Shown: positions 38,297-48,061, counted from the stretch's first letter. The stretch is 64,000 nucleotides of DNA from Candidatus Ichthyocystis hellenicum (GCF_001460935.1 NZ_LN906597.1:161693-225692); one strand, 5' to 3'. The notes: generated from the sequence alone by a model not told the origin. Made by a program: numbers and translations.

Positions 38297-39039
38297 TAGA
38301 GATGAAACACCGGCACTGCAGAACCAAAATTAAATCCCATCGCGATACCTCTGAACACGGAGGTAAAACCATTGTGGCGCTTTTTATCGGCATATTGGTT
38401 GGGCTAGGTGTTGCCCTGACAGTTGCCCTATACATAAATTTTAGCCAACTTCCGTTTCTCACGAAAATTGTTGGCCATATAGTTGGTACAGAAAAAAAGG
38501 TAGACGAAAGAAGCTCGGCAAATCTTGTTCAAGGGGTAGACATTCTTGGGGGAAGAGCATTCCCATCTGAAGGTGCTGACTCAGATCCCGAATCAAATAT
38601 CGGGGCACCGGTTGAGCATCTCAATTTTTATGAAAGCAACGCTAACAAAAAAAACCATCCCGCTCCTGAAAAAGAAACTGAAAACACGACCAAAGATAAA
38701 AATCAGGCTAAGGAAGAACAAATTTCAACTGAAAATGGCCACCATGAAATACATGTTTATAGACAAAAAGCGGGTAATCTTTATCACCTAGATAATAACA
38801 ATGAACACCTGTTCTACGTATTGATCGAATCTTTTCGATCAATAGAAAAAGCAGATGCTGCTCGAGCTCATTTAGCACTAGCAGGAATTTCTGCGTCTAT
38901 ACACGGAGCAATAGACCCACAATCTCAAACTATAATCCATCAATTACGTATTGGGCCATTCAAATCACAGGAACAAGCTGCAGATGCACAAGAACAACTT
39001 CACTCACACAGCCTAGCGGGTGAAATAATAACAGACTAA
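38293..39039 (+). CDS. SPOR-domain membrane protein (FtsN-like)
   Basis: Probable cell-envelope protein that binds denuded septal peptidoglycan. It has one membrane helix (about residues 30-50), a charged, low-complexity periplasmic linker (about 70-155) and a C-terminal SPOR domain (FYVLIESFRSIEKADAARAH; QLRIGPFKSQEQAADAQEQL). The order argS-SPOR-dsbA is conserved in Burkholderiales. It starts at a GTG that overlaps the argS stop; the ATG at 38302 is an alternative. Confidence 0.88.
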   Translation: MIEMKHRHCRTKIKSHRDTSEHGGKTIVALFIGILVGLGVALTVALYINFSQLPFLTKIVGHIVGTEKKVDERSSANLVQGVDILGGRAFPSEGADSDPESNIGAPVEHLNFYESNANKKNHPAPEKETENTTKDKNQAKEEQISTENGHHEIHVYRQKAGNLYHLDNNNEHLFYVLIESFRSIEKADAARAHLALAGISASIHGAIDPQSQTIIHQLRIGPFKSQEQAADAQEQLHSHSLAGEIITD

Positions 39040-39140
39040 AATATACAAATGCTTACCAATATACTACCACCCTGCACTGATTAACATTAATAAGATATAC
39101 TGGTGACCCCCACGGCGATCACTAAAAATGGAGGATACTA

Positions 39141-39764
39141 ATGCTGTCTGGATTTAGGAAAAAACTACTTGGTATTTTATGTATCGTTATTGCATCATTA
39201 CCTCTTACGCTTGAGGCTAATGTATACACCTTGGTACCAAGACCTATGCATACCGCTCCGGGAGTCATAACTGTTCAAGAATTCTTTTGGTACAGCTGCC
39301 CTCACTGCTACAGCATAGATCCTGAATTTGAGAAGTGGGTGCACAATCTACCTAAAGATGTGAAAGTAGAAATCATACCAGCTGTTGCAAACATCTATTG
39401 GAGAAAAATGGCAACGCTGTACTATACTCTTCAGGATCTAGGACAGCTATCAAAATTACACAAAAAAATATTTGATGCTCAACATTTATCTCACATCAAC
39501 CTATATGATCCTGACGTTTTAAAGAAATTTTTGATAGAGAACGGAATCAGCTGGGAAAAATATCAGAAAATTTCAAATTCTTTTGCGGTAACGGTTAGAG
39601 TTAAGAGAAGTGAGGATTTGGTTAAAAATTACGGCATTGAAGGGGTTCCTGCTTTTGTAATAAACGGTCGTTATCGTGTATCCGTGGAAACAATAGGATC
39701 TGAAAAAGAATTATTACCTGCTGTTAGCAAAACTATTGACATTGCTAGAAATGAAAAAAGATAA
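39141..39764 (+). CDS. dsbA: Thiol:disulfide interchange protein DsbA
   Basis: Periplasmic oxidase that puts disulfides into exported proteins. The 207-residue precursor has a signal peptide (LLGILCIVIASLPLTLEA), the CPHC active site in FFWYSCPHCYS and the cis-proline in GVPAFVING. The ATG has a strong GGAGG site. Its reoxidation partner dsbB lies 1.1 kb downstream on the other strand, so the pair is nearly adjacent. A -10-like TATACT lies at 39096-39101. Confidence 0.96.
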   Translation: MLSGFRKKLLGILCIVIASLPLTLEANVYTLVPRPMHTAPGVITVQEFFWYSCPHCYSIDPEFEKWVHNLPKDVKVEIIPAVANIYWRKMATLYYTLQDLGQLSKLHKKIFDAQHLSHINLYDPDVLKKFLIENGISWEKYQKISNSFAVTVRVKRSEDLVKNYGIEGVPAFVINGRYRVSVETIGSEKELLPAVSKTIDIARNEKR

Positions 39765-40908
39765 TGATACGTTCTCAGAAGCTGACCGAAAGTACATGCA
39801 ATTAGCATTATCAGCCTCTGAGAATGGCATGTATACGACAACACCTAATCCTCGCGTTGGGTGCGTGCTGGTCAAAGAAAACAAAGTTCTGTCTGTGGGA
39901 TGGCATCAACGTGCAGGTGATAATCACGCTGAGATTAACTGCTTCAATCAGATAAAAAAAGAGGATTTAATTGATGCTACGGCTTATGTAACCCTTGAGC
40001 CTTGTTGTCATCATGGACTTACCCTTCCCTGTGTAGATAGCATAGTAGAAAATCGCCTAAAGAGGGTTGTAATCTCCTCCCTTGACCCAAACCCCTTGGT
40101 AAGTGGTAAAGGGCGAGAAAAGCTTCGTGCTAACAACATTGTCGTTCATACTGGATTAATGGCTAACGAAGCTTTAATGATCAATTGCGGTTTTTTTAAA
40201 CGAATGATGTGCAGTAAGCCATGGATCAGGATAAAAATGGCTTTTTCATTGGATGGAAGAACGGCACTATCCTCAGGAGAGAGCAAGTGGATAACCAACG
40301 AAGAGTGCAGACAGGATGTACATCATTGGCGAGCTAGAAGTTGCGGAGTAATAACGGGAATAGGGACGATACTAGCAGATAACCCATCAATGAACGTACG
40401 TTATAAAGAAACAACTCGCCAACCAACACTTATAATTCTTGACTCTAAGCTCAGAATACCTCTGTCTTCCAACTGTTTAGGGGTACCTAATAGAAAAATA
40501 ATAATAGCCCACTCCTCGACCAACAAGGCTAAGGAAAATGATCTTCATGAGAATAATATCTCTACAGTGCTGTGTCCAAAAAAGAACGGTCTTGTAGACA
40601 TGACATTCCTGCTAAGTTATCTAGGAGAAAAAGAAGAAATGAACGAAGTCATAGTCGAAGCTGGTACCAAAGTAAGCACCAGCCTTCACCAAGAAGAGTA
40701 TGACGAGCTTATATGCTACGTAGGCGGGAAGATACTCGGACACCAAGCACAACCGATGCTACATCTATCGTTAGAAAAACTACACGAAGCCCAGCAACTT
40801 GACCTGATCAATACCAAAGTTATGAAGAATGACATCCGCCTGATTTACCACCATCCGAACAACGCATTGCACAAATGGCACGAAAAATACCAAAACCTAA
40901 CAACATAG
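39751..40908 (+). CDS. ribD: Bifunctional riboflavin deaminase/reductase RibD
   Basis: Deaminates and then reduces the pyrimidine intermediate of riboflavin synthesis. The N-terminal deaminase has the zinc sites HAEINCF and EPCCHHGLTLPC; the C-terminal reductase has KMAFSLDGRTAL and SKWITNEECRQDVHHWRA. About 385 residues. The usual HGRTPPC around the third zinc ligand reads HGLTLPC here, a noticeable change. I chose the ATG at 39751, overlapping the dsbA end, over a TTG at 39736. Its 3' end overlaps dsbB by 89 bases. Confidence 0.92.
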   Translation: MKKDNDTFSEADRKYMQLALSASENGMYTTTPNPRVGCVLVKENKVLSVGWHQRAGDNHAEINCFNQIKKEDLIDATAYVTLEPCCHHGLTLPCVDSIVENRLKRVVISSLDPNPLVSGKGREKLRANNIVVHTGLMANEALMINCGFFKRMMCSKPWIRIKMAFSLDGRTALSSGESKWITNEECRQDVHHWRARSCGVITGIGTILADNPSMNVRYKETTRQPTLIILDSKLRIPLSSNCLGVPNRKIIIAHSSTNKAKENDLHENNISTVLCPKKNGLVDMTFLLSYLGEKEEMNEVIVEAGTKVSTSLHQEEYDELICYVGGKILGHQAQPMLHLSLEKLHEAQQLDLINTKVMKNDIRLIYHHPNNALHKWHEKYQNLTT

Positions 40909-41368
40909 CTAAAGAAAAAAAGAAAACAACAGACAACTCTGGAATCGTTACGACGTCAAGAAAGCGCCACTGAACGACGGCACAATCACCAGCAGAAGAA
41001 AACATTTTCGGAAACCATTTCGCAAAAAAAATTTTATTTATAAAGTTCGAAAACTCCAGCCCACACCGAGATACAGCAGAAGGAAAAACCTGCAAGTACA
41101 CCTGATAAATACCAGCACACAAACCGCAAAGTGCAGACAAAAAACCCATAAATAAGGCCACAAAATGAGCACGGCTACAGGAAGTACATGAAAAAACACT
41201 AAAAAACAACACTAGAAAGGCAAAGTAACGTTGAACTACGCACAATGGGCATGGCATCAAAAAAAACTTCTCCTGCATGAAGTACGCGTACAATAACCCT
41301 ACCAAAGAAAATAATCCGCTCAAAAATAACAAGGCTCGCGGTCTACAAGAGCGCGTGCAGTAATACAT
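40820..41368 (-). CDS. dsbB: Disulfide bond formation protein DsbB
   Basis: Four-helix inner-membrane protein that reoxidises DsbA using ubiquinone. The first active cysteine pair is in MPCPLCVVQRYFAF; the second pair is in the large periplasmic loop (SRCGLEF and SSAGDCAVVQWRFL). The C-terminal tail is cysteine-containing (CAMRCSDGGKSGGC) and is encoded opposite the ribD 3' end. I use the ATG at 41368 with a GGAG site rather than a TTG upstream. Confidence 0.92.
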   Translation of the reverse strand: MYYCTRSCRPRALLFLSGLFSLVGLLYAYFMQEKFFLMPCPLCVVQRYFAFLVLFFSVFSCTSCSRAHFVALFMGFLSALCGLCAGIYQVYLQVFPSAVSRCGLEFSNFINKIFFAKWFPKMFSSAGDCAVVQWRFLDVVTIPELSVVFFFSLAMLLGFGIFRAICAMRCSDGGKSGGCHSS

Positions 41369-41443
41369 ATTTATCTCCAAAAAATTAATTAATAAAATAA
41401 ATATTTAGATATTGCATGAATAAATTAACAGCGGTATATAAAG

Positions 41444-41917
41444 TCACTCTCCACAAAAATAACTATCTGTCATTCCTAACTTAGCCACAGAATCTTGAAA
41501 ATCATGCACGTTATCAAAATTATGGTAAACAGATGCAAACCGAACCCACGCAACCCTATCTAGATGAAACAAAACCCGCATAACCTGCTCCCCAACAAAC
41601 CGAGACGAAACCTCCCGCTCTCCTGTATGAACAAGGCTGGATTCTATATCCATAATTGCTTCATCAAGCTGTATGGCAGAAATTGACCTTTTTCGAAGAG
41701 CAATCATCATACTTGACTCTAGTTTCTTGCGGTCATATTCTTCTCGTACACCGCTTCTCTTTACAATTTGCGGAAACTTTTTACTCAATCGCTCATGCGT
41801 AGTAAATCTCTTTCCACACAAAGAACACCTGCGCCTACGCCGAACTACCGTCCCCCCAGCTACAACTCGAGAATCAGAAACTTGCGTATATTCTCCATTG
41901 CAAAATGGACAATGCAT
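41444..41917 (-). CDS. nrdR: Transcriptional repressor NrdR
   Basis: Zinc-ribbon and ATP-cone repressor of ribonucleotide reductase genes. The 157-residue protein has the zinc site MHCPFCN and RRCSLCGKRFTTHER and the ATP-cone VKRSGVREEYDRKKL. The ATG at 41917 gives the conserved start right after the glyA stop; a longer frame overlapping glyA is not favoured. glyA-nrdR is a common pair. No NrdR-regulated nrd gene is in the window. Confidence 0.95.
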   Translation of the reverse strand: MHCPFCNGEYTQVSDSRVVAGGTVVRRRRRCSLCGKRFTTHERLSKKFPQIVKRSGVREEYDRKKLESSMMIALRKRSISAIQLDEAIMDIESSLVHTGEREVSSRFVGEQVMRVLFHLDRVAWVRFASVYHNFDNVHDFQDSVAKLGMTDSYFCGE

Positions 41918-41919
41918 AC

Positions 41920-43197
41920 CTACATCCCGGATAGATACCCAACCCATGTATTGTCGTACACAGGAAAGCGATCACAAAGTTCTATCACGTTCCCACGAAC
42001 ACTCTTTGTAACTAATTCATCCCCAGAAGAATTAATAGCGTCTGCAATAAATCCAGCCACCAGACGCATTTCTTCAATACCAAAACCACGCGTAGTCAAA
42101 GCCGGTGTACCGAATCTAACACCAGACGTCTGCCAAGGACTCCTAGTCTCATTTGGCACAGTATTCTTATTAACAGTTATATAACAATGCCCCAAAATTT
42201 TCTCTACTTCCTTACCACTAAGATCTGTAGATTCGCGCAAATCAATCAGAAGCATATGTGAGTCAGTGCCTCCAGAAACAACACGAAACCCCCTAATCAT
42301 AAGTTCTTCGGCTAAAATTTTCGCATTGTCAATTACTTGTTTTTGATAAGAAGCAAATTCTTTCGTCAATGCCTTTTTAAAAGCAATTGCTTTTCCGGCA
42401 ATTACATGGAGCAATGGACCGCCCTGTAATCCTGGAAAAATACTAGAATTTAGTAACTTTTCATGATCAGATGATGCCAAAATTACACCGCCACGAGGAC
42501 CACGAAGAGTTTTATGAGTAGTCGACGTAATAAAATCAGCAATACCAATTGGTGACGGATATAATTTAGCTGCTATCAAACCGGCAAAATGAGCAATATC
42601 AGCCATAAGATACGCACCAACTTTATCTGCAATATCACGAAAACGCACCCAATCAATAACCCTAGAATAGGACGAAGCTCCTGCAATAATCAGTTTTGCC
42701 TTATGTTTCTTAGCCAAAAATTCTACTTGATCGTAATCAATAAGCTCAGTCTTCGAATCAAGTCCGTAGGACACAGCATTAAAATACCTGCCAGACACAT
42801 TAACTGATGACCCATGAGTCAAATGCCCTCCATCAGACAGAGCCATACCCAACACACAATCGCCTGGATTTAGGACGGATAAAAAAACAGCCTGATTAGC
42901 CTGTGAACCAGAGTGAGGTTGTACATTAGCGTACGAACATCCAAACAACTCCTTCAATCTCTCAATAGCACAAGACTCTACTTCATCAACAAACTCACAC
43001 CCACCATAATAGCGCTTACCCGGATAACCTTCAGCATACTTGTTAGTCAACTGTGATCCCTGAGCAACCATAACTTCAGGGTAAGTGTAGTTCTCTGATG
43101 CAATCAATTCTAGATGTTGATGCTGGCGCAAAACTTCCTTACGAATGGAAACCCAAACTTCGTCATCATAACATGGGGAGGGGAAAGCAAAAGACAT
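41920..43197 (-). CDS. glyA: Serine hydroxymethyltransferase
   Basis: PLP enzyme making glycine and 5,10-methylene-THF from serine. The 425-residue protein has the PLP lysine motif [14 protein letters not shown], the N-terminal [13 protein letters not shown] and the [10 protein letters not shown] loop. It supplies one-carbon units also used by ThyA, encoded about 4 kb upstream on the same strand. Confidence 0.97.
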   Translation of the reverse strand: MSFAFPSPCYDDEVWVSIRKEVLRQHQHLELIASENYTYPEVMVAQGSQLTNKYAEGYPGKRYYGGCEFVDEVESCAIERLKELFGCSYANVQPHSGSQANQAVFLSVLNPGDCVLGMALSDGGHLTHGSSVNVSGRYFNAVSYGLDSKTELIDYDQVEFLAKKHKAKLIIAGASSYSRVIDWVRFRDIADKVGAYLMADIAHFAGLIAAKLYPSPIGIADFITSTTHKTLRGPRGGVILASSDHEKLLNSSIFPGLQGGPLLHVIAGKAIAFKKALTKEFASYQKQVIDNAKILAEELMIRGFRVVSGGTDSHMLLIDLRESTDLSGKEVEKILGHCYITVNKNTVPNETRSPWQTSGVRFGTPALTTRGFGIEEMRLVAGFIADAINSSGDELVTKSVRGNVIELCDRFPVYDNTWVGYLSGM

Positions 43198-43216
43198 AAC
43201 TTAACTCCAAATAAAT

Positions 43217-44572
43217 CTAAGATCCAGCCACAGTCATTCTATCAATCAATACGGACCCACACCTCTTAGATCCACGCACTACCTGATCTGTGCCCACAGC
43301 AACTATATGTCGGAACATATCTCTCAAATTAGCGGCAATAGTAACCTCTTCCACTGGAAATTGTATAGCACCATTTTCTACCCAATATCCTGAGGCACCA
43401 CGAGAATAATCGCCAGTTAAATAATTAACCCCAAAACCTATCAGCTCCGTAATCAATAACCCTCGTCCCATCAAGTTAATTAACTCCTCCAATGATTGTC
43501 CTGTATCCAACAAACACAAATTATGAGTTCCCCCAGCATTTCCGGTGGTCTTAAGCCCCATTTTACGAGCAGAGTAAACAGACAAGAAATACCCCGTCAA
43601 AATGCCGCGATCAACAACCAGCCGAGACTTAGTTACGACACCATCATCATCGAATGGTGAACTAGCCAATCCCTTAGCAATAAACGGATCTTCCTCCAGT
43701 TGAATAAAATCAGGAAACACTTGCTGACCACAAGAATCATTCAAAAACGACATCTTTCGGTAGAGTTGGTGACCCGATGCAGCAACAGCCAAATGTCCAA
43801 GCAAACTTATAGCAACAGGAGCTTCAAATATAACCGGAACTTGCTGGGTACTAACTTGCCTAGCACCCAAACGGGACAAAGTTCTTTTGGCAGCATAAAC
43901 TCCCACTTCAACAGGATCAGCAAGGTCGATCCAATCTCGTTGCGAAGAAAACCACCCATCCCTCTGCTTTCCCTCAGCTACACCTGCCAAAAAAGAACAC
44001 GACAGTAAATGACGTGACGCCGAATATCCACCCTGAAACCCGCTGGAATTAGCAGATATAAAATGATTTTGCACGGTTGAAACAGTTACTCCCTCGGATT
44101 GTCGAATTTCCGAGCTATAACCTAAACCCGCCTCCTCACAAGAACAAGCTAACTCCATAGCAGCAACAGGTGTTAGATCCCATGGATGAAACAGTGACAG
44201 ATCAGGAATCTCCCCAGAAAACAATTCATCCTCTTCTGGCAACCCAGCAGCAGTATCGCTCTCAGTAAACCGAGCAATAGATACAGCCTTTTTAACCATT
44301 TGATCAATAGAAGTCGGAGAAAAATCAGAAGTCGCAGCTGATCCCCTTCTTTGCCCGACATATACATTTACCGAACAAGATTTATCACGGTTAAATTCAA
44401 CAGTCTCGCTATCACCTTGACGAACGGTAACAGATAATCCGTAGGACTCAGATGCATCAACTGAAGCCTGTGTAGCACCTTCAGCCTTACATAAATCCAA
44501 AACTTGAGACGACAAACCAGACAAACACTGCTGACTGAGAAAAAACTCACCTTCTAATTGTTTTTTAGACAT
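43217..44572 (-). CDS. pmbA: Metalloprotease-related protein PmbA (TldE)
   Basis: Partner of TldD in proteolysis of peptides such as microcin precursors. The 451-residue product matches the TldE type: SYGLSVTVRQGDSETVEFN, LSGEIPDLSLFHPWD, the C-terminal GNAGGTHNLCL and GYWVENGAIQFPVEEVTIA. The TldD zinc motif HExxxH is absent, as expected for TldE. The ATG at 44572 has a GGGAG site. No tldD is visible in the window. Confidence 0.94.
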   Translation of the reverse strand: MSKKQLEGEFFLSQQCLSGLSSQVLDLCKAEGATQASVDASESYGLSVTVRQGDSETVEFNRDKSCSVNVYVGQRRGSAATSDFSPTSIDQMVKKAVSIARFTESDTAAGLPEEDELFSGEIPDLSLFHPWDLTPVAAMELACSCEEAGLGYSSEIRQSEGVTVSTVQNHFISANSSGFQGGYSASRHLLSCSFLAGVAEGKQRDGWFSSQRDWIDLADPVEVGVYAAKRTLSRLGARQVSTQQVPVIFEAPVAISLLGHLAVAASGHQLYRKMSFLNDSCGQQVFPDFIQLEEDPFIAKGLASSPFDDDGVVTKSRLVVDRGILTGYFLSVYSARKMGLKTTGNAGGTHNLCLLDTGQSLEELINLMGRGLLITELIGFGVNYLTGDYSRGASGYWVENGAIQFPVEEVTIAANLRDMFRHIVAVGTDQVVRGSKRCGSVLIDRMTVAGS

Positions 44573-44682
44573 ACCACTCCCGCATTTGTACACTAACCGC
44601 AGGAGAGAATCATAACAACTTCAAAAGATTTGCGCAGTAAATATAAGTAGAGATTCCTTTTTTTTCAATCGGCAAAAATATC

Positions 44683-46311
44683 TCAACCATCAACAAACCA
44701 CCCATCAATAGCAGACGAAAAGGCAGAAATATCCTCCTCTGCAGGAACAAAACATCGAACCAACGTAGTTTCAGAAAAAACATCATCAACTTTAGGATTA
44801 GAAAAAACTTGATTAAAGTCACTGCTCATAACCGACACCATACACTGATCAAACGACTCACTAATAATACTAGTTGGAACCAAAAATGCATTATGTTCAG
44901 AATTATCCTTACCTTTAAGGGAATCATAGTCAGGAAGCGAAAGTATATTTCTCTTAACTACAGGATCTTTTCCTTTGCTTCCTTCAAAGAAAGCAACAAC
45001 AGGTTGAGAGGAAAGTACCTCTATACCAATAAACCCACGTCCGTCCTCTTTGCGTCTAAATCTCCTAACCAAGCAAACACGCCAGGACATAGCTTCAGGC
45101 AAAGCCAAAGCAAAAACAGTGTGAATAACGATAGGGTTATCATCAGCTTTGGGAATAATCACACCAAAACCATTGATGCTCATATCTTCTATATTCCAGC
45201 ATAACTCGGGGTCAACCTCAGATAGATAATCTTTAGGATTAGATTTGATTATTTTTAAAATATTGTCGTAGCCGAATATCCCAAAAGCGCTAAAACCAGC
45301 CAAATGACGCTCGTGCAAACGACGACTGTGCCCAGCACCTTCCCATTGAATCTTAAGCAGTCTCTTCAATCTATTCTTTTGAACATCTAAAATCTCGGAA
45401 AAAACATCATCACAAAATACCCTGTCAATATTCCCAGAGATATCATCAAGCCACAAGTAAAGTATTTCTCCTTGTTCTTCCGCGTCTTTTTCACTGATCA
45501 GACGAACACCTTTACCTGGATCACTCAAATTAAAATAAAAACGACAAGAATCTGTAGGAAATGATACCAAATTGATATAGTCAGAAATTCTATCAAGTAC
45601 AGCATCAACAATTAACATTTCAGCTGGACTAAGGGATTGGAGGGAACAAATTTCACAAGTAATCGTACGAATAAAAGCACTCAAAAATGGCCCTGTAGCC
45701 TTCGAAGTACGAGCCGAATCAATCTTGGAAACGGTATCAAAAACCAATCTAAAAACTTTTACGCAGTGCACCCACCATTCACTCGACACTGAACGATAAT
45801 CAGCTGCATACCACAAAAACTTCATCCTCATGATAGAAATATATTCTCTGCACAATCTCAAATTCAACCTAGGAGCATCATCAGGAATAGAATCGATACA
45901 GTCGGACACGGCCTCATCAATGTCATCAAAATAAGCACGCCCCTCCATCCAAAATTCTTTGCGATCACCATCCAAGGTAGAATTCAGAGATATCATGCAT
46001 AATCTAACAACACTGCAAGCAACAGAAGAAGAAAATATACGCTTGATACGCACACCAAGCTTTCCACCATCAGATAGTGCTTGACGCAGCTCTTTTCTGG
46101 CTTTTTTTAAATCCAAAAGGAGGGAGGAAAAATTAACACCCTGCATAGAGAAGCTAACGCCACTGCAACCAAATAACCCACCATCACCTTCAGGAACTTT
46201 CAATGATTTTTCTTTTTTTATCATATTATGCAAGCATCTTTTCAGTTGGTTGGCATCGGAAACACCTGCAAGAGCAAAAACAACCGATGATTCTCTCACG
46301 AAAAATAACAA
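44683..46311 (-). CDS. Unknown protein with possible C-terminal PilZ domain
   Basis: A 542-residue cytoplasmic protein I cannot place fully. Residues 1-320 are helical with no motif I know. Around 331-335 there is RLHER (RxxxR) and at 376-381 DMSING (DxSxxG), then strands ending in VCLVRRFRRKEDGRGFIGIEVLS. This is the order of a PilZ c-di-GMP-binding barrel, although the spacing between the two motifs is longer than usual. If true it would read c-di-GMP made by the GGDEF protein. The start is TTG at 46311 with no clear ribosome site; an ATG at 46224 is an alternative. Confidence 0.55.
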   Translation of the reverse strand: MLFFVRESSVVFALAGVSDANQLKRCLHNMIKKEKSLKVPEGDGGLFGCSGVSFSMQGVNFSSLLLDLKKARKELRQALSDGGKLGVRIKRIFSSSVACSVVRLCMISLNSTLDGDRKEFWMEGRAYFDDIDEAVSDCIDSIPDDAPRLNLRLCREYISIMRMKFLWYAADYRSVSSEWWVHCVKVFRLVFDTVSKIDSARTSKATGPFLSAFIRTITCEICSLQSLSPAEMLIVDAVLDRISDYINLVSFPTDSCRFYFNLSDPGKGVRLISEKDAEEQGEILYLWLDDISGNIDRVFCDDVFSEILDVQKNRLKRLLKIQWEGAGHSRRLHERHLAGFSAFGIFGYDNILKIIKSNPKDYLSEVDPELCWNIEDMSINGFGVIIPKADDNPIVIHTVFALALPEAMSWRVCLVRRFRRKEDGRGFIGIEVLSSQPVVAFFEGSKGKDPVVKRNILSLPDYDSLKGKDNSEHNAFLVPTSIISESFDQCMVSVMSSDFNQVFSNPKVDDVFSETTLVRCFVPAEEDISAFSSAIDGWFVDG

Positions 46312-46324
46312 TAAGGTAGATTCG

Positions 46325-47164
46325 TTATACGGCGATAGGGGCTTTTATCGCTGGATGAAACTGATAATCAACAAAACTAAAATCTTCCTTTTCATATTCA
46401 AATAAGCAACCTGGTTTACGCCTAATCACCAATGTAGGTCGCGGATATGGATTGCGCGATAACTGTTCTCTAACTTGATCAAAATGATTACTGTATATAT
46501 GAGTATCCCCCATATTGACAATAAGCATTCCCGGAGTTAAATCGGTCTGTTGGGCCACCATTGATGTCAGCAACGCGTAGGAACAAATATTAAAAGGGAG
46601 CCCCAAAAAACAATCAACACTCCTCATAAAAAATAGGCAATCTAGGAACTTGGATTGACGGACATAAAACTGAAAAAATACGTGACACGGCGGTAAAGCC
46701 ATCATACCCATAGCAACATTCTGTTGAGGAGAAAGACCTTCATCTGGCAAATAAGCAACGTTATAAGCGCTAACCACAATACGACGAGAATGGGGAGCAT
46801 TATTGATCTTATCAATAGCCTGAGACAATTGATCTATCGATCCGTTACTATCACGGTTAGGCCAAGATCGCCACTGAAAACCATAAATTGGACCCAATGA
46901 TCCATCCACATCTGCCCATTCATCCCAAATCGTAACCCCATGTTGATGGAGATCCCGCACATTAGTGCCTCCTGACAAAAACCAAAGCAACTCTGACACC
47001 ACACTAACCAAGTGGATCTTCTTTGTTGTAATCAAGGGAAACCCATCGGAAAAATCAAAAAAGAGAGTCTGACCAAAAAGACTGACCGTGCCAATACCAG
47101 TACGATCAAAACGTTCCTCACCATGAGTCATAACTTTTTTCAATAACTCCAAATACTGCTCCAT
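46325..47164 (-). CDS. thyA: Thymidylate synthase ThyA
   Basis: Methylates dUMP to dTMP using 5,10-methylene-THF. The 279-residue enzyme has ERFDRTGIGTVSLFG, the catalytic cysteine in ALPPCHVFFQF and the C-terminal YQFHPAIKAPIAV. MEQYLELLKKV at the ATG at 47164 is the family start; an upstream extension to 47311 overlaps the divergent coaD and is rejected. The unknown PilZ-like gene begins 13 bases after it. Confidence 0.96.
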   Translation of the reverse strand: MEQYLELLKKVMTHGEERFDRTGIGTVSLFGQTLFFDFSDGFPLITTKKIHLVSVVSELLWFLSGGTNVRDLHQHGVTIWDEWADVDGSLGPIYGFQWRSWPNRDSNGSIDQLSQAIDKINNAPHSRRIVVSAYNVAYLPDEGLSPQQNVAMGMMALPPCHVFFQFYVRQSKFLDCLFFMRSVDCFLGLPFNICSYALLTSMVAQQTDLTPGMLIVNMGDTHIYSNHFDQVREQLSRNPYPRPTLVIRRKPGCLFEYEKEDFSFVDYQFHPAIKAPIAV

Positions 47165-47224
47165 ACAAAATTCCCGTATATTATAGAACCCACGAACGCA
47201 ATCTTTTAGGAAGAAGGAAAGGCA

Positions 47225-47755
47225 TTGGATATCAACCCCAACGGAAGCGGAACGACACCTAGAAACCGTGCTGTTTACCCTGGAACTTTCGATCCCTTTA
47301 CGTGCGGACACGAGGACATGGTTAAAAGGGGATTACAACTGTTCGCCCATATTACAATCGCGGTTGCAACACAGTCAACCGCGAAAAAAAACCTCTTCAC
47401 CATTCATGAGAGAGTAGATATGGTCAGAAAGGTAGCGGGAAAATACCCCAACGTTGACGTAGTAGAATTCGACGGCCTATTAGTAGACTTCATGAAACAA
47501 TCTGGATTTAACGTGGCCTTGCGAGGATTGCGAATAACTTCCGACTTCGAGTACGAGTCCCAAATGACCCACATAAACAAACTGTTGCACGGCAGTCATG
47601 AAACTTTATTTCTCATTCCTTCAGAGGGTAATCAGTTCACATCTTCAACTGCAGTCAGAGAAATTTCCGCCATGGGTGGTGACATTGCGCAGTTTGTGGA
47701 CCCATACGTAGCAGATAAATTAAAACAGAAGATGAACATCAGGAAAGGAAAGTAG
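47225..47755 (+). CDS. coaD: Phosphopantetheine adenylyltransferase CoaD
   Basis: Adenylates 4'-phosphopantetheine in coenzyme A synthesis. The 176-residue product has the nucleotidyltransferase motif YPGTFDPFTCGHEDM and the ISSFTSSS-type end seen as NQFTSSTAVREIS. It has about 15 extra N-terminal residues compared with the usual 160. The start is TTG at 47225 with a good AGGAAGAAGGAAAGG stretch upstream. Divergent from thyA; the ferredoxin gene follows immediately. Confidence 0.94.
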   Translation: MDINPNGSGTTPRNRAVYPGTFDPFTCGHEDMVKRGLQLFAHITIAVATQSTAKKNLFTIHERVDMVRKVAGKYPNVDVVEFDGLLVDFMKQSGFNVALRGLRITSDFEYESQMTHINKLLHGSHETLFLIPSEGNQFTSSTAVREISAMGGDIAQFVDPYVADKLKQKMNIRKGK

Positions 47756-47756
47756 T

Positions 47757-48014
47757 ATGTCTTTGTGGATAACAGACGAATGCATCAACTGCGATGTATG
47801 CGAGCCAGAATGTCCAAACCAAGCAATATATGAAGGACCATTGATTTATGAAATAGATGTAAATCGTTGCACCGAATGCGTTGGTCATTTCTCAGAACCT
47901 CAGTGCGTACAAGTTTGCCCGGTTGCTTGTATAACCGTTCATCCTAATCACAACGAAACACAAGAACAATTATTAAAGAAATACAACTCCCTAAATTCAA
48001 AAACAACTCCCTAA
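47757..48014 (+). CDS. YfhL-type 2[4Fe-4S] ferredoxin
   Basis: Small electron carrier. The 85-residue product has two cluster motifs, CINCDVCEPECP and CTECVGHFSEPQCVQVCP; the longer spacing in the second site is typical of the coaD-linked YfhL type. It starts one base after the coaD stop. Its final codons lie in a 20-base tandem duplication (47984-48023), so its C-terminus may vary between strains. Confidence 0.95.
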   Translation: MSLWITDECINCDVCEPECPNQAIYEGPLIYEIDVNRCTECVGHFSEPQCVQVCPVACITVHPNHNETQEQLLKKYNSLNSKTTP

Positions 48015-48023
48015 ATTCAAAAA
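47984..48023. repeat. 20-base perfect tandem duplication
   Basis: Two adjacent identical copies of a 20-base unit beginning ACAACTCCC and ending TTCAAAA. The first copy encodes the last Asn-Ser-Leu-Asn-Ser-Lys of the ferredoxin; the second supplies its final residues and stop codon. A recent slippage event is the simplest explanation. Confidence 0.9.
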
Positions 48024-48061
48024 AAACCGGAACAACCGGAACTACTATTTAAATTTAAAAA

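Noticed and set aside
47165-47311. N-terminal extension of thyA by 49 codons
   Set aside because: It would overlap the divergent coaD start and adds residues absent from the family; MEQYLELL is the normal start.
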